Shown in pieces: positions 27,494-35,570 of a stretch of 64,000 nt of DNA (positions within the stretch are counted from its first letter, which is position 1; every line of letters starts with the position of its first letter). The stretch spans positions 18,309 through 82,308 of the forward strand of contig NZ_JBEZFP010000028.1 in NCBI RefSeq assembly GCF_040649515.1, given 5' to 3'. The position numbers and the translations under genes were made by a program. The DNA is from Yinghuangia elevatio (GTDB lineage Bacteria > Actinomycetota > Actinomycetes > Streptomycetales > Streptomycetaceae). The notes under the pieces are model-generated. The model saw nothing but the letters and a program-made list of their open reading frames with translations, had not been told where the DNA came from and searched no databases.

Positions 27494-28666
27494 TCAGGAG
27501 GTGCGGTCGGGCACGGGCAGGTCCGCGTACAGCCGCAGCAGCGTCTCGGCGTCGTGCTCCCAGGACAGCAGCGGTTCGGCGGCGCGGACGTTGGCCAGCA
27601 GTTCCGGGTAGCGGTCGCGGGCCTCGCGCACGGCGGCGGCCAGCGACGCGGCGTCGCCCGGCCGGTAGAGCGTGCCCAGGTCGTGCTGCCGTACCACGCG
27701 GGCGAGTTCCCGCACGTCGGTGGCGATGACCGGCACCCCGGCCCGCACCGCGTGGAACAGCTTGTTGGGCATCGCGAGCCGGTGGTTCTCCCAGCGGTCC
27801 GAGTGCGTCACGAGCGCGAGTCCGGTACGCCGCAGCAGCGCGTCGACGTCGTCCACCGGCAGCGCGCCGAGCACCTGCACAGGCCCGCGGTCGAGGGCGG
27901 CGAGGTACGTGTCGTCGGCCGGTCCGACCAGCGTGACGTCGAGGTCGGTCAGTTCGCGGGCGGCGGTGACGATCGCCTCGATCTCGCGGTAGGGCGCGAT
28001 CCGCCCCGCGTACACCGCGCCCGTGGGGGTGTCCGGCAGCGGCACGTCGGCGGCGGCCGTACCGCTGGGGAAGGTGTTGTGCACGACGGTGACGTGCGAC
28101 CAGTCGTAGCGGGCGCGCAGGGCGTCGGCGACACCCTCGCCCACCGTGATGACCGCGGCCGCCTCGGCCCCCAGTTCGCCTTCGACCTTGGCCTCGCGCG
28201 CGGCGCGCACCGGGGTCGGCCGGCCCACGCGAGGGCGGCCCGACCACAGTTCGTGGGTGTCGTAGACCAGCGGCACGCGGCGCTCGCGGGCCAGTTCGGC
28301 GCCCAGTTCGAGGGTGTTGAAGTCGTGGGCGTGCACAACGTCGAAGGTGCGGGCCAGCGCGTCCGTGCGGGCCGCTCGGCCCCACGCCGCGAACGCCGAC
28401 GCGCGGTGCTGCGGCAGCAGCGCCCAGCGCGCCGCCCGCATGTGCGGCGGGAGCCGGCGTCCGCCGCCGACGGGCGCCCCGGCCTTCTGGAAGACCGAGG
28501 CGCCGCCGACGGACGAGACGGTGACGCCGCGCGGCGGCGTCCAGTCCTCGGGCACGCCCCTGCCGATGACGTGCACATGGTGCCCGGCGTCGGCCAGTGT
28601 CGTCGCCTCGCGCACCACACGGGTGTCGGTGGCGACGGTGGTGATGACGAGCATCAGGATGTTCAC
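27494..28666 (-). CDS. GT4 glycosyltransferase
   Basis: GTG 28666 overlaps the stop of the GT2 gene (GTGA), so the two are coupled; 390 residues. NILMLVITTVATDTRVVREA resembles the family A opening in a shorter protein. DVVHAHDFNTLELGAEL, LVYDTHELWSG, AVYAGRIAPYREIEAIV and LAMPNKLFHAVRAGVPVIAT identify a GT4 donor/acceptor pair of domains. It is the most divergent family A member and has no insert between the first strands. Expected to act in the cytoplasm on the lipid-linked chain. Confidence 0.84.
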   Translation of the reverse strand: MNILMLVITTVATDTRVVREATTLADAGHHVHVIGRGVPEDWTPPRGVTVSSVGGASVFQKAGAPVGGGRRLPPHMRAARWALLPQHRASAFAAWGRAARTDALARTFDVVHAHDFNTLELGAELARERRVPLVYDTHELWSGRPRVGRPTPVRAAREAKVEGELGAEAAAVITVGEGVADALRARYDWSHVTVVHNTFPSGTAAADVPLPDTPTGAVYAGRIAPYREIEAIVTAARELTDLDVTLVGPADDTYLAALDRGPVQVLGALPVDDVDALLRRTGLALVTHSDRWENHRLAMPNKLFHAVRAGVPVIATDVRELARVVRQHDLGTLYRPGDAASLAAAVREARDRYPELLANVRAAEPLLSWEHDAETLLRLYADLPVPDRTS

Positions 28667-30048
28667 CGCGAGTCGGTCTCCCCGGCGGTGCCGGAGGGGC
28701 TCCCCGGCAGCGGGTCCGCTTCCGCGGCCAGGACGAAGAACCCGGCGTCGGCGGCCGCCGCGGCCGCGGCCACCGTCTCTGCCGACGCCTGCGCGTCGGG
28801 GTCGGTCTCGACCGCGATCTCGGCCTGGGACTCGGCCTCCTCGGCCAGTTCGGCATCGGCCTCCATCTCGGCCTCGACCGCCGCCTCGGCCTCGATCTCC
28901 GCCGCGATCACGGCGTCGATCGCGGCCTCGGTCTCGGCGACGGCGGCCGCGTCGGCCTCGGCGGCGCGTGCCATCGCGTCCGTACCCGAGCCGATGTCGG
29001 CGGCGGTGCCGGCGGCCACCTGCTCGGCGAGCCCGCGCGGGCTGGTCAAAAATCCGACCGCCCACGAGCCGTGCATGGTCGCCATCGCGACCGGGAGCCG
29101 GACCAGCGCGGAGGGCTTGAGGCCGCGTCCCTCCCACACCGAGCCGGCGAGGATCGCGGCGGCGTACCCGGCCGGCAGCACGAACGCGCGCCGGAACCCG
29201 GCCGCACCCGCGACGGTGCCGCCCACGACCGCGACCAGCGCGACGGGCGCGGCCAGGTAGCGGGGGTTGACCGAGCCCTTGTGGTGCCGGGTGACGACGC
29301 GGCGCCACCGCCCGTAGTGGAAGTACTGCTTGGCGAGCGCCTTCACGGTGGGCCGCGGGCGGTACGACACCCGCAGGTCCGGTGAGAACCACACCAGGTG
29401 CCCGGCCTGCCGGATGCGGTAGTTCAGCTCCCAGTCCTGCGCCCGGACGAACTCCTCGTTGTAGCCGCCGAGGCGTTCGAGCACCTCGCGGCGGAACACG
29501 CCGAGGTACACCGTGTCGGACGGGCCCGCGCCGCCGCCGGTGTGGAACCGTGCGTTGCCGACGCCGAGCTTGGACGTCATCGCTCCGGCAACGGCCTCCT
29601 CGAACGCCGTGGTGCCCTCCGCGTCCATGATGCCGCCGACGTTGGCGGCGCCGGTGTCGCTGAGCAGCGCGACCGCGGTCCGCACGTATTCGGGCGGCAG
29701 GATGCCGTGGCCGTCGACCCGCACGACGACGGGGTGGCGGGCGACCTTGATCGCGGCGTTGAGCGCGGCCGGCGTACGCCCGCTCGGGTTGGGCACGGTG
29801 CGCACGCGCGGGTCCGCCGCGGCGAGGCGGGCCGCGATCTCGTCCGTGTCGTCCGTCGACGGCCCGAGCGCGATCACGAGTTCCAGCTCGCCCTTGTAGT
29901 CCTGGGAGAGCGCGCGGCGCACCGCCTCTTCGAGGTGGCGCGACTCGTTGAGCACGGGCATGACGATCGACACGGGCGGCGTCGGCGGCAGCGGCGGGAG
30001 GTCGCCGGGGCGGTCATGGGCGTCGGGAGCCTGCGGGATCGGGTTCAT
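28663..30048 (-). CDS. GT2 glycosyltransferase with membrane segments and Ala/Glu-rich tail
   Basis: ATG 30048; 461 residues. The GT-A catalytic domain (about 25-255) has VSIVMPVLNES, VVRVDGHGILPPEYV (a DGH where DxD is usual), a YLGVFRREVLERLGG segment and AQDWELNYRIRQAG with the ED/QDW-type base motif. It resembles ExoA-like enzymes that work at the membrane. Two hydrophobic stretches follow (about 270-320). Residues about 345-440 are almost only Ala, Glu, Asp and Val, an acidic helical tail that is odd for this family. First gene of the glycosyltransferase run, divergent from an LCP gene. Confidence 0.85.
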   Translation of the reverse strand: MNPIPQAPDAHDRPGDLPPLPPTPPVSIVMPVLNESRHLEEAVRRALSQDYKGELELVIALGPSTDDTDEIAARLAAADPRVRTVPNPSGRTPAALNAAIKVARHPVVVRVDGHGILPPEYVRTAVALLSDTGAANVGGIMDAEGTTAFEEAVAGAMTSKLGVGNARFHTGGGAGPSDTVYLGVFRREVLERLGGYNEEFVRAQDWELNYRIRQAGHLVWFSPDLRVSYRPRPTVKALAKQYFHYGRWRRVVTRHHKGSVNPRYLAAPVALVAVVGGTVAGAAGFRRAFVLPAGYAAAILAGSVWEGRGLKPSALVRLPVAMATMHGSWAVGFLTSPRGLAEQVAAGTAADIGSGTDAMARAAEADAAAVAETEAAIDAVIAAEIEAEAAVEAEMEADAELAEEAESQAEIAVETDPDAQASAETVAAAAAAADAGFFVLAAEADPLPGSPSGTAGETDSR

Positions 30049-30162
30049 CGAGACCCGAGGGTACTGCGGAAGCGGAAACGTGTTGACACCGTCCGGCGGC
30101 CCGCCGCGCCCTGATCATCTCCTCCGGGCGCTCCGGCGTGCCTTCGGGGGACGTCCGCGGGG

Positions 30163-30181
30163 GTCACCCTATGGTGGTGAC
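30163..30181. promoter_or_regulatory. Inverted repeat in the divergent GT2/LCP promoter region
   Basis: GTCACC-N7-GGTGAC lies in the 249-bp divergent gap and overlaps TATGGT, a possible -10 for the rightward LCP gene. TTGACA at 30083 has no partner at normal spacing. A shared operator for both directions is possible. Confidence 0.35.
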
Positions 30182-30297
30182 TCCGCGTCAGCCCCCGGGT
30201 GAACGGCGCGGAACGGGGCAGTGGTTGTGCGGGGACCGCCGCCATCAGGCGGTGCCCGAGGGAGACCCGTCCGGGCGGAGGAGGGGAAGAGCAGGGC

Positions 30298-31827
30298 ATG
30301 GCGACGCGCAACACGGCAGCCGGACGTACCCCGCCCCCCGCACGCCCGGCCCGCCGGTGGGCGATGACCATCACCGGGTTCCTGGCCGTACTGGTCCTGC
30401 TCACGAGCGGCATCGGCTGGGCCTGGGTCAAGTACCTGGACGGCAAGATCAACCGGGTCGACCCCTTCGCGGGCCTGGACGACCGTCCGGGCACCGGCTC
30501 CGACGACGACCTCAACTTCCTGGTCGTCGGCACGGACAGCCGCGAGGGCGTCTCGCGCGCCCGGCTCAACGAGCTGCACGCCGGCGGCGAGAGCTGCGAC
30601 TGCACGGACACCATGATGATCGTCCACCTCAACGCCAAGCGCGACAAGGCGACGGTGGTCAGCATCCCGCGCGACAGTTACGTCACCTTCCCGGCGCACA
30701 CGGACAAGCGCACCGGGCAACAGGTCGGCGAGTCCAAGGGCAAGATCAACGCGGCGTACACGCTGGGCGGGCGCCCGCTGACCATCGCGACGGTCGAGCG
30801 GGCCACCAACATCCGGATCGACCACTGGATCGAGGTGAACTTCCTGGCGTTCGTCGACGTCGTGGACAAGCTCGGCGGGGTCGACATGTGCACGCCCGTA
30901 CCGCTCAAGGACCCCAAGTCGGGCCTCGACCTGCCGGCCGGGACCACCCATCTGGACGGTGTGAACGCGCTGAAGTACGTGCGCGCCCGCTACATCGCCA
31001 GCGACCCGACCGGCGACATCGGCCGCACGCAGCGGCAGCAGAAGTTCATGTCGCAGATCCTGGCCCGCGCCACCAGCACCGGCACGCTGGCCAACCCGGT
31101 CAAGCTGAAGGGCGTGCTGGAGGCGGCACTCAACTCCCTGACGGTGGACAAAGACCTCGGGATAAAGAGCCTGCTCGACCTCGGCACCAAGATGAAGGGC
31201 ATGTCCAACTCGGGTGTGACGTACGCCCAGATCCCGCTCAAGACCATGGACCACCAGGTCAAGGACTGGGGATCGACGGTCCTGTGGGACGAGGCCGGCG
31301 CGCGCGTGCTCTTCGACGCCATCCGCGACGACCGCGACGTACTCGAACCGCCCAAGCCCACCCCGTCCGGCAAGGGCCAGTCCCCCGCGCCGCACGCCCC
31401 CGCGACCGTGGAAGTGCCGCCGTCCGAGGTGTGGGTGCAGGTCTACAACGGCACCGACACCCAGGGGCTGGGTGGCAGGGCGCACACCGACCTGTCGGCG
31501 GCCGGGTTCAAGATGAACGCCGCCGCGCGCGGCGGGCAGGCGATCGGGGTCACCGGGGTCACCCAGACCGTCATCCGGTACGACCCGCGCTGGGACCGCT
31601 CGGTGCAGACCGTCGCGACCGCGCTGCCCGGCTCGAAGCTCGCGCCGGTCGAGGGCCTGGGCCGCACGATCGAGGTCGTCGTCGGGTCGCAGTACGCCGG
31701 GGTCACCCCGGTGGCCGCCGCCTCGGCACCCGTCACAAGCGGTTCCGCCCCGAGCGCCGGCGGCCCGCCCTCCGGCCCGGCGCCCGCGATCACCGCGACC
31801 ACGGGCGACAAGGTGGTGTGCAAGTGA
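30298..31827 (+). CDS. LCP family protein with LytR_C domain
   Basis: ATG 30298 (MATRNTAAGRT), with GGAGGGG upstream; 509 residues. A short basic N-terminus leads to one membrane segment (about 22-45). The LCP domain (about 75-320) has FLVVGTDSREGVS, CTDTMMIVHL, SIPRDSYVTFP and TQRQQKFMSQI. An N-terminal CDC in this domain is unusual. A LytR_C domain (about 375-475, WVQVYNGTDTQGLGGRA) and a short tail ending VVCK follow. It faces away from the glycosyltransferase run, and probably attaches the polymer made by it. Confidence 0.93.
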   Translation: MATRNTAAGRTPPPARPARRWAMTITGFLAVLVLLTSGIGWAWVKYLDGKINRVDPFAGLDDRPGTGSDDDLNFLVVGTDSREGVSRARLNELHAGGESCDCTDTMMIVHLNAKRDKATVVSIPRDSYVTFPAHTDKRTGQQVGESKGKINAAYTLGGRPLTIATVERATNIRIDHWIEVNFLAFVDVVDKLGGVDMCTPVPLKDPKSGLDLPAGTTHLDGVNALKYVRARYIASDPTGDIGRTQRQQKFMSQILARATSTGTLANPVKLKGVLEAALNSLTVDKDLGIKSLLDLGTKMKGMSNSGVTYAQIPLKTMDHQVKDWGSTVLWDEAGARVLFDAIRDDRDVLEPPKPTPSGKGQSPAPHAPATVEVPPSEVWVQVYNGTDTQGLGGRAHTDLSAAGFKMNAAARGGQAIGVTGVTQTVIRYDPRWDRSVQTVATALPGSKLAPVEGLGRTIEVVVGSQYAGVTPVAAASAPVTSGSAPSAGGPPSGPAPAITATTGDKVVCK

Positions 31828-31915
31828 CGGCGGCTACGCGGGTGGCGGCGGCTACGCGGGTGGCGGCGGCGACGCGGGTGGCGGCGGCGACGCGGGTGGC
31901 GGCGGCGAACGCCTA
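31828..31915. repeat. 18-bp tandem repeat just after an LCP stop codon
   Basis: About four to five copies of an 18-bp unit (core GGCGGCTACGCGGGTGGC, with T/G changes in later copies) start directly after the stop at 31827. The unit is a multiple of three and could be a remnant of coding sequence or a slippage product. No protein is proposed here. Confidence 0.7.
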
Positions 31916-32071
31916 GGGGCGCTCCCTTCGCTCCGCGGCGGGCGCCGGGGACGGGCGGTGCTCGGGTCGGGGGTCAACAAGCGGACACAGTCGTACCAAC
32001 CGGGCCACAGTCACGTCGTAGTCCGGTACGGGGTTTGCCGGGCACACGCGCACGATGGCAGGTTCGTACAC

Positions 32072-33565
32072 ATGAACTCACGGTCGCCCGGATGGGCGGA
32101 GGACGACGGGCTTCGGGGAGGCCCGCGGCGCGACGGACGGGAGCACAACCCGCCGCCCGCCCGGCCCGCCGCGCCCGAATCCGAGCCGACCGCGGTGATG
32201 CCACGCGATCGTCACGGCCGACCGGTGCCGCCGCCCGGGACGCTCCCGTCGCCGGGCAGCGGGCCCGCGCGACCCGAGGGCACCATTCCGGCGCCCGGGT
32301 CGCGCCCGCCCGGTCCGCCGCCGGCGCAGCAGTACCCGCAGTACCCGCCGATATCTCCGGACGCGCAGCCGACCGAGGTGCTGCCGCCGGCCGCGCGCGG
32401 CCCCCAGCAGGGCTACCCGGCGCAGCCGTCCCCGCAGGAGGCCGCGGCCCAGGCGGCCGCCGACCCGGTCGCGCCGCCCCGGCCGCTCACCAGGCCGGGC
32501 GGGCCCGACGACCCGGACGGACCGGGCGGCCCCGGCGGACCGGGACGCGGCGACGGTCCGTCGCGCCGGCGCCCCAAGGGCCCGCCGAACTGGAAGAAGC
32601 GCATCCTCATCGGGATCACCGTCTTCCTGGTGGTCGTCCTGCTGTTCCTGACCGGCACCTACTTCTGGCTCGACTCCAAGATCCGGCACGAGGACGTCCT
32701 CAAGGGCTACCAGGGCCGCCCCGCGGCGACGGCCGGCACGACATGGCTCATCGTGGGCTCCGACTCGCGCGAAGGCCTGTCCGCCGAGGACAAGAAGAAG
32801 CTCAAGACCGGCGACGCAGCCGGCAAGCGCACCGACTCGATGATGCTGCTGCACAAGGGCGCGGGCGGGACGACGCTGATCAGCCTGCCGCGCGACTCGT
32901 ACGTGCAGATCCCGGCGTACGAGAACGGCAAGACGAAGGTCAAGGCGCAGAAGAACAAGCTCAACGCGGCGTACGCGCTCGGCGGCGCGCCGCTCCTGGC
33001 CCGGACCGTCGAGCTGGCCACCGGCATGCGGCTGGACCACTACGCGGAGGTCGGCTTCGACGGGTTCGTGGGCATCGTCGACTCGCTCGACGGCGTGGAC
33101 CTGTGCCTGGACAAGCCGATCAAGGACCAGAAGTCGGGTGCGGACCTCCCGGCCGGGTGCCAGACGCTGAACGGCAAGGAGTCCCTGTCGTTCGTGCGCG
33201 CCCGCTACTTCGACCCGACCTCGGATCTCGGACGCATGCAGCGCCAGCAGCAGTTCCTCGCGGCGCTCGCGAAGAAGGCCAAGTCGCCGTCGGTGCTCCT
33301 GAACCCGTTCAAGGGCTTCCCGATGGCCGACGCGAGCCTCAGCGCGGTCATCGTCGACAACGAGACCGGACTCTTCGACCTGTACGGCCTGTTCAAGGAC
33401 ATGGGCTCGCTGTCCGGCGGCAGCAAGAGCGGGACCATCACGGTGCCGATCAAGAACCCGGACTTCAATCCGGGCGGCGGCGTCGGGTCGACCGTGCAAT
33501 GGGACGACGCCAAGGCGAAGGCCCTGTTCGACGCGCTGCGCAACGGCAAGCCGGTGCCGCGCTGA
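32072..33565 (+). CDS. LCP family protein with Pro-rich cytoplasmic N-terminus, no LytR_C domain
   Basis: ATG 32072 (MNSRSPGWAEDD) is preferred over a farther in-frame ATG at 31958; 497 residues. Residues 1-165 are Pro/Gly/Gln-rich with several TAVMP/TEVLPP-like pieces, a cytoplasmic tail that may be a phosphorylation or interaction region. One membrane segment lies near 177-197, then the LCP domain to the end, with LIVGSDSREGLS, TDSMMLLHKG, SLPRDSYVQIP and DLGRMQRQQQFL. It stops soon after the catalytic domain and lacks the terminal Cys seen in the others. Confidence 0.92.
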   Translation: MNSRSPGWAEDDGLRGGPRRDGREHNPPPARPAAPESEPTAVMPRDRHGRPVPPPGTLPSPGSGPARPEGTIPAPGSRPPGPPPAQQYPQYPPISPDAQPTEVLPPAARGPQQGYPAQPSPQEAAAQAAADPVAPPRPLTRPGGPDDPDGPGGPGGPGRGDGPSRRRPKGPPNWKKRILIGITVFLVVVLLFLTGTYFWLDSKIRHEDVLKGYQGRPAATAGTTWLIVGSDSREGLSAEDKKKLKTGDAAGKRTDSMMLLHKGAGGTTLISLPRDSYVQIPAYENGKTKVKAQKNKLNAAYALGGAPLLARTVELATGMRLDHYAEVGFDGFVGIVDSLDGVDLCLDKPIKDQKSGADLPAGCQTLNGKESLSFVRARYFDPTSDLGRMQRQQQFLAALAKKAKSPSVLLNPFKGFPMADASLSAVIVDNETGLFDLYGLFKDMGSLSGGSKSGTITVPIKNPDFNPGGGVGSTVQWDDAKAKALFDALRNGKPVPR

Positions 33566-33619
33566 CGCGCCCCGGGCGGAAGCCGGCCCGGTATTGACAC
33601 GAGAAGAACTTCGCACCCG

Positions 33620-33647
33620 CGGCGGGCCGGTTTCGACTGGCCCGCCG
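33620..33647. terminator. Hairpin between LCP and HSP90-like genes
   Basis: Perfect 9-bp stem CGGCGGGCC/GGCCCGCCG with a 10-nt loop, 55 bp after the LCP stop and 29 bp before the HSP90-like start. It could end the LCP transcript or lie in the leader of the next gene. Confidence 0.4.
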
Positions 33648-33675
33648 TCGGCGTTCTCGGACATCATCGTCACCC

Positions 33676-35556
33676 ATGGACCACGCTGCCGAAGCCGCCG
33701 ACGCAAACAGCCGGTCGGCCGGGATACCGGCCCCCGTCAACAACCACACCTTCCAGGTGGATCTGCGCGGCCTCGTGGACCTTCTGTCGCACCACCTGTA
33801 CTCCAGTCCCAAGGTGTACCTGCGCGAACTGCTGCAGAACGGCGTGGACGCGATCACCGCGCGGCGCGGTGCCGATCCCGGCGCGCCCGCGGCCGTGCGG
33901 ATCACCGCGGACGGCGCGACGCTCCGGGTCGAGGACACCGGTGTCGGGCTCACCGAGGCCGACGTGCACCGCTTCCTCGCGACCATCGGCCGCAGTTCCA
34001 AGCGCGGCGACCTGGAGTCCGCCCGGCGCGACTACCTCGGCCAGTTCGGCATCGGCCTGCTCGCGTGCTTCGTCGTCGCGGACGAGATCACCGTGGTCAC
34101 GCGCTCCGCGACCGACGCCGAGGCCCCGCCGGTCGAGTGGCGGGCGAGTGCGGACGGGCGGTACGGCGTACGGGTCCTCGCCGCCGACGCGCGCGTCGAG
34201 CCCGGCACGACGGTGCTCCTGCGGGCCCGCCGCGGGTGCGAGGAGTGGTTCGACACCGAGCGGGTCACCCAACTGGCCCGCGACTTCGGGGCGCTGCTGC
34301 CCTACGACATCACCGTCACCGGGGCCGACGGGCGGCCCGCCGCGGTCGGCGACACCCCGGCGGTATGGGACCGGACGTACGCGACACCGACCGCGCGGCA
34401 CCTCGCCCTCGCGCGCTACTGCGAGGACATCCTCGGCTTCCCGCCGCTCGACGTCGTGGACCTCGACGTGCCGCTCGCGGGGGTGCGCGGCGCGGCCTTC
34501 GTCCTGCCGTCGGCGGTCAGTCCGGCGATGCGCGGCAAGCACCGCGTGCACCTCAAGGGCATGCTGCTCACCGAGGCCGCCGACGGACTGCTGCCAGACT
34601 GGGCGTTCTTCGTGCGCTGCGCGGTGGACACCGAGGCGCTGCGGCCCACCGCCTCGCGGGAAAGCCTGTACGACGACGAGGCGTTGGGCGCCGTCCGCGA
34701 GGCCCTCGGCAGCACCCTGCGGGCGTGGCTGACCGGACTCGCGGCGGACGACCCGCACCGGCTGGCCCGGTTCCTCGGCGTCCACCAGCTCGGCGTCAAG
34801 GCCATGGCCCGGCACGACGACGAGTTGTTCGAGGTCATGCTGCCGTGGCTGTCGTTCGAGACCACGGACGGCCAGGTCAGCCTGGACGAGTTCGCCCGCC
34901 GCCACCCGGTCCTGCATCTCACCGACTCCGTCGACGAGTTCCGGCAGATCGCCCCGATCGCGGCGGCGGCCGGGCTGGGCGTGGTCAACGGCGGGTACAC
35001 GTACGACGCCGACCTGGTACGCCGGTTGGCCGTGCTGCGCCCCGGCGTCGTCGTCGACCGGCTGGACCCGGACACCGTCACCGCGCACCTCGACGCGGTC
35101 GAGCCGGTCGCGGAACTCGCCGCGGGCACCTTCCTCGCGCTGGCCCGCTCGGTCCTCGATCCGCTCGAATGCGAGGCGTCGCTGCGGGCGTTCCACCCGG
35201 TGGCGGTGCCGGCGCTGCTGCTCGACGGGCGGGACGAGCGCAACGAACGCTCGCGCGCGCAGGCCGAGTCCGAGGCCTCGGACGCCGGGGACGACGTGTG
35301 GGCGGGCATCCTCGGCTCGCTGCGCGGCGCGGCGCCCCGGGCGCGGCTCGTCCTGAACCACCTCAATCCGCTGGTCCGGCGCATCCTGACGGTGGACGAC
35401 GCGGAGTTGGCGCGCACGACCGTGGAAGGGCTGTACGGCCAGGCGCTGCTGCTCAGCCGACGGCCGGTCTCGGCGAAGGAGAACGCGCTGCTCAACCGCT
35501 CGTTCCTGGGGTTGCTGGAACGCGCGGTACGGACGACGGCCACCGAGGACAAGTGA
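33676..35556 (+). CDS. HSP90-family ATPase (HtpG-like)
   Basis: ATG 33676; 626 residues, close to HtpG length. The GHKL ATPase domain is clear: YLRELLQNGVDAI carries the catalytic Glu and the Mg-binding Asn, VEDTGVGLT the adenine-binding DTGxG, GQFGIGLLACF the lid glycine motif. Middle and C-terminal parts are divergent from E. coli HtpG, and the C-terminal dimer region cannot be placed confidently. It probably serves as an ATP-driven chaperone, but this actinobacterial branch may have narrow clients. The helical-repeat gene begins 15 bp after its stop, suggesting the two products work together. No CIRCE element was seen upstream. Confidence 0.85.
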   Translation: MDHAAEAADANSRSAGIPAPVNNHTFQVDLRGLVDLLSHHLYSSPKVYLRELLQNGVDAITARRGADPGAPAAVRITADGATLRVEDTGVGLTEADVHRFLATIGRSSKRGDLESARRDYLGQFGIGLLACFVVADEITVVTRSATDAEAPPVEWRASADGRYGVRVLAADARVEPGTTVLLRARRGCEEWFDTERVTQLARDFGALLPYDITVTGADGRPAAVGDTPAVWDRTYATPTARHLALARYCEDILGFPPLDVVDLDVPLAGVRGAAFVLPSAVSPAMRGKHRVHLKGMLLTEAADGLLPDWAFFVRCAVDTEALRPTASRESLYDDEALGAVREALGSTLRAWLTGLAADDPHRLARFLGVHQLGVKAMARHDDELFEVMLPWLSFETTDGQVSLDEFARRHPVLHLTDSVDEFRQIAPIAAAAGLGVVNGGYTYDADLVRRLAVLRPGVVVDRLDPDTVTAHLDAVEPVAELAAGTFLALARSVLDPLECEASLRAFHPVAVPALLLDGRDERNERSRAQAESEASDAGDDVWAGILGSLRGAAPRARLVLNHLNPLVRRILTVDDAELARTTVEGLYGQALLLSRRPVSAKENALLNRSFLGLLERAVRTTATEDK

Positions 35557-35570
35557 CGGGGAGCACGGGC

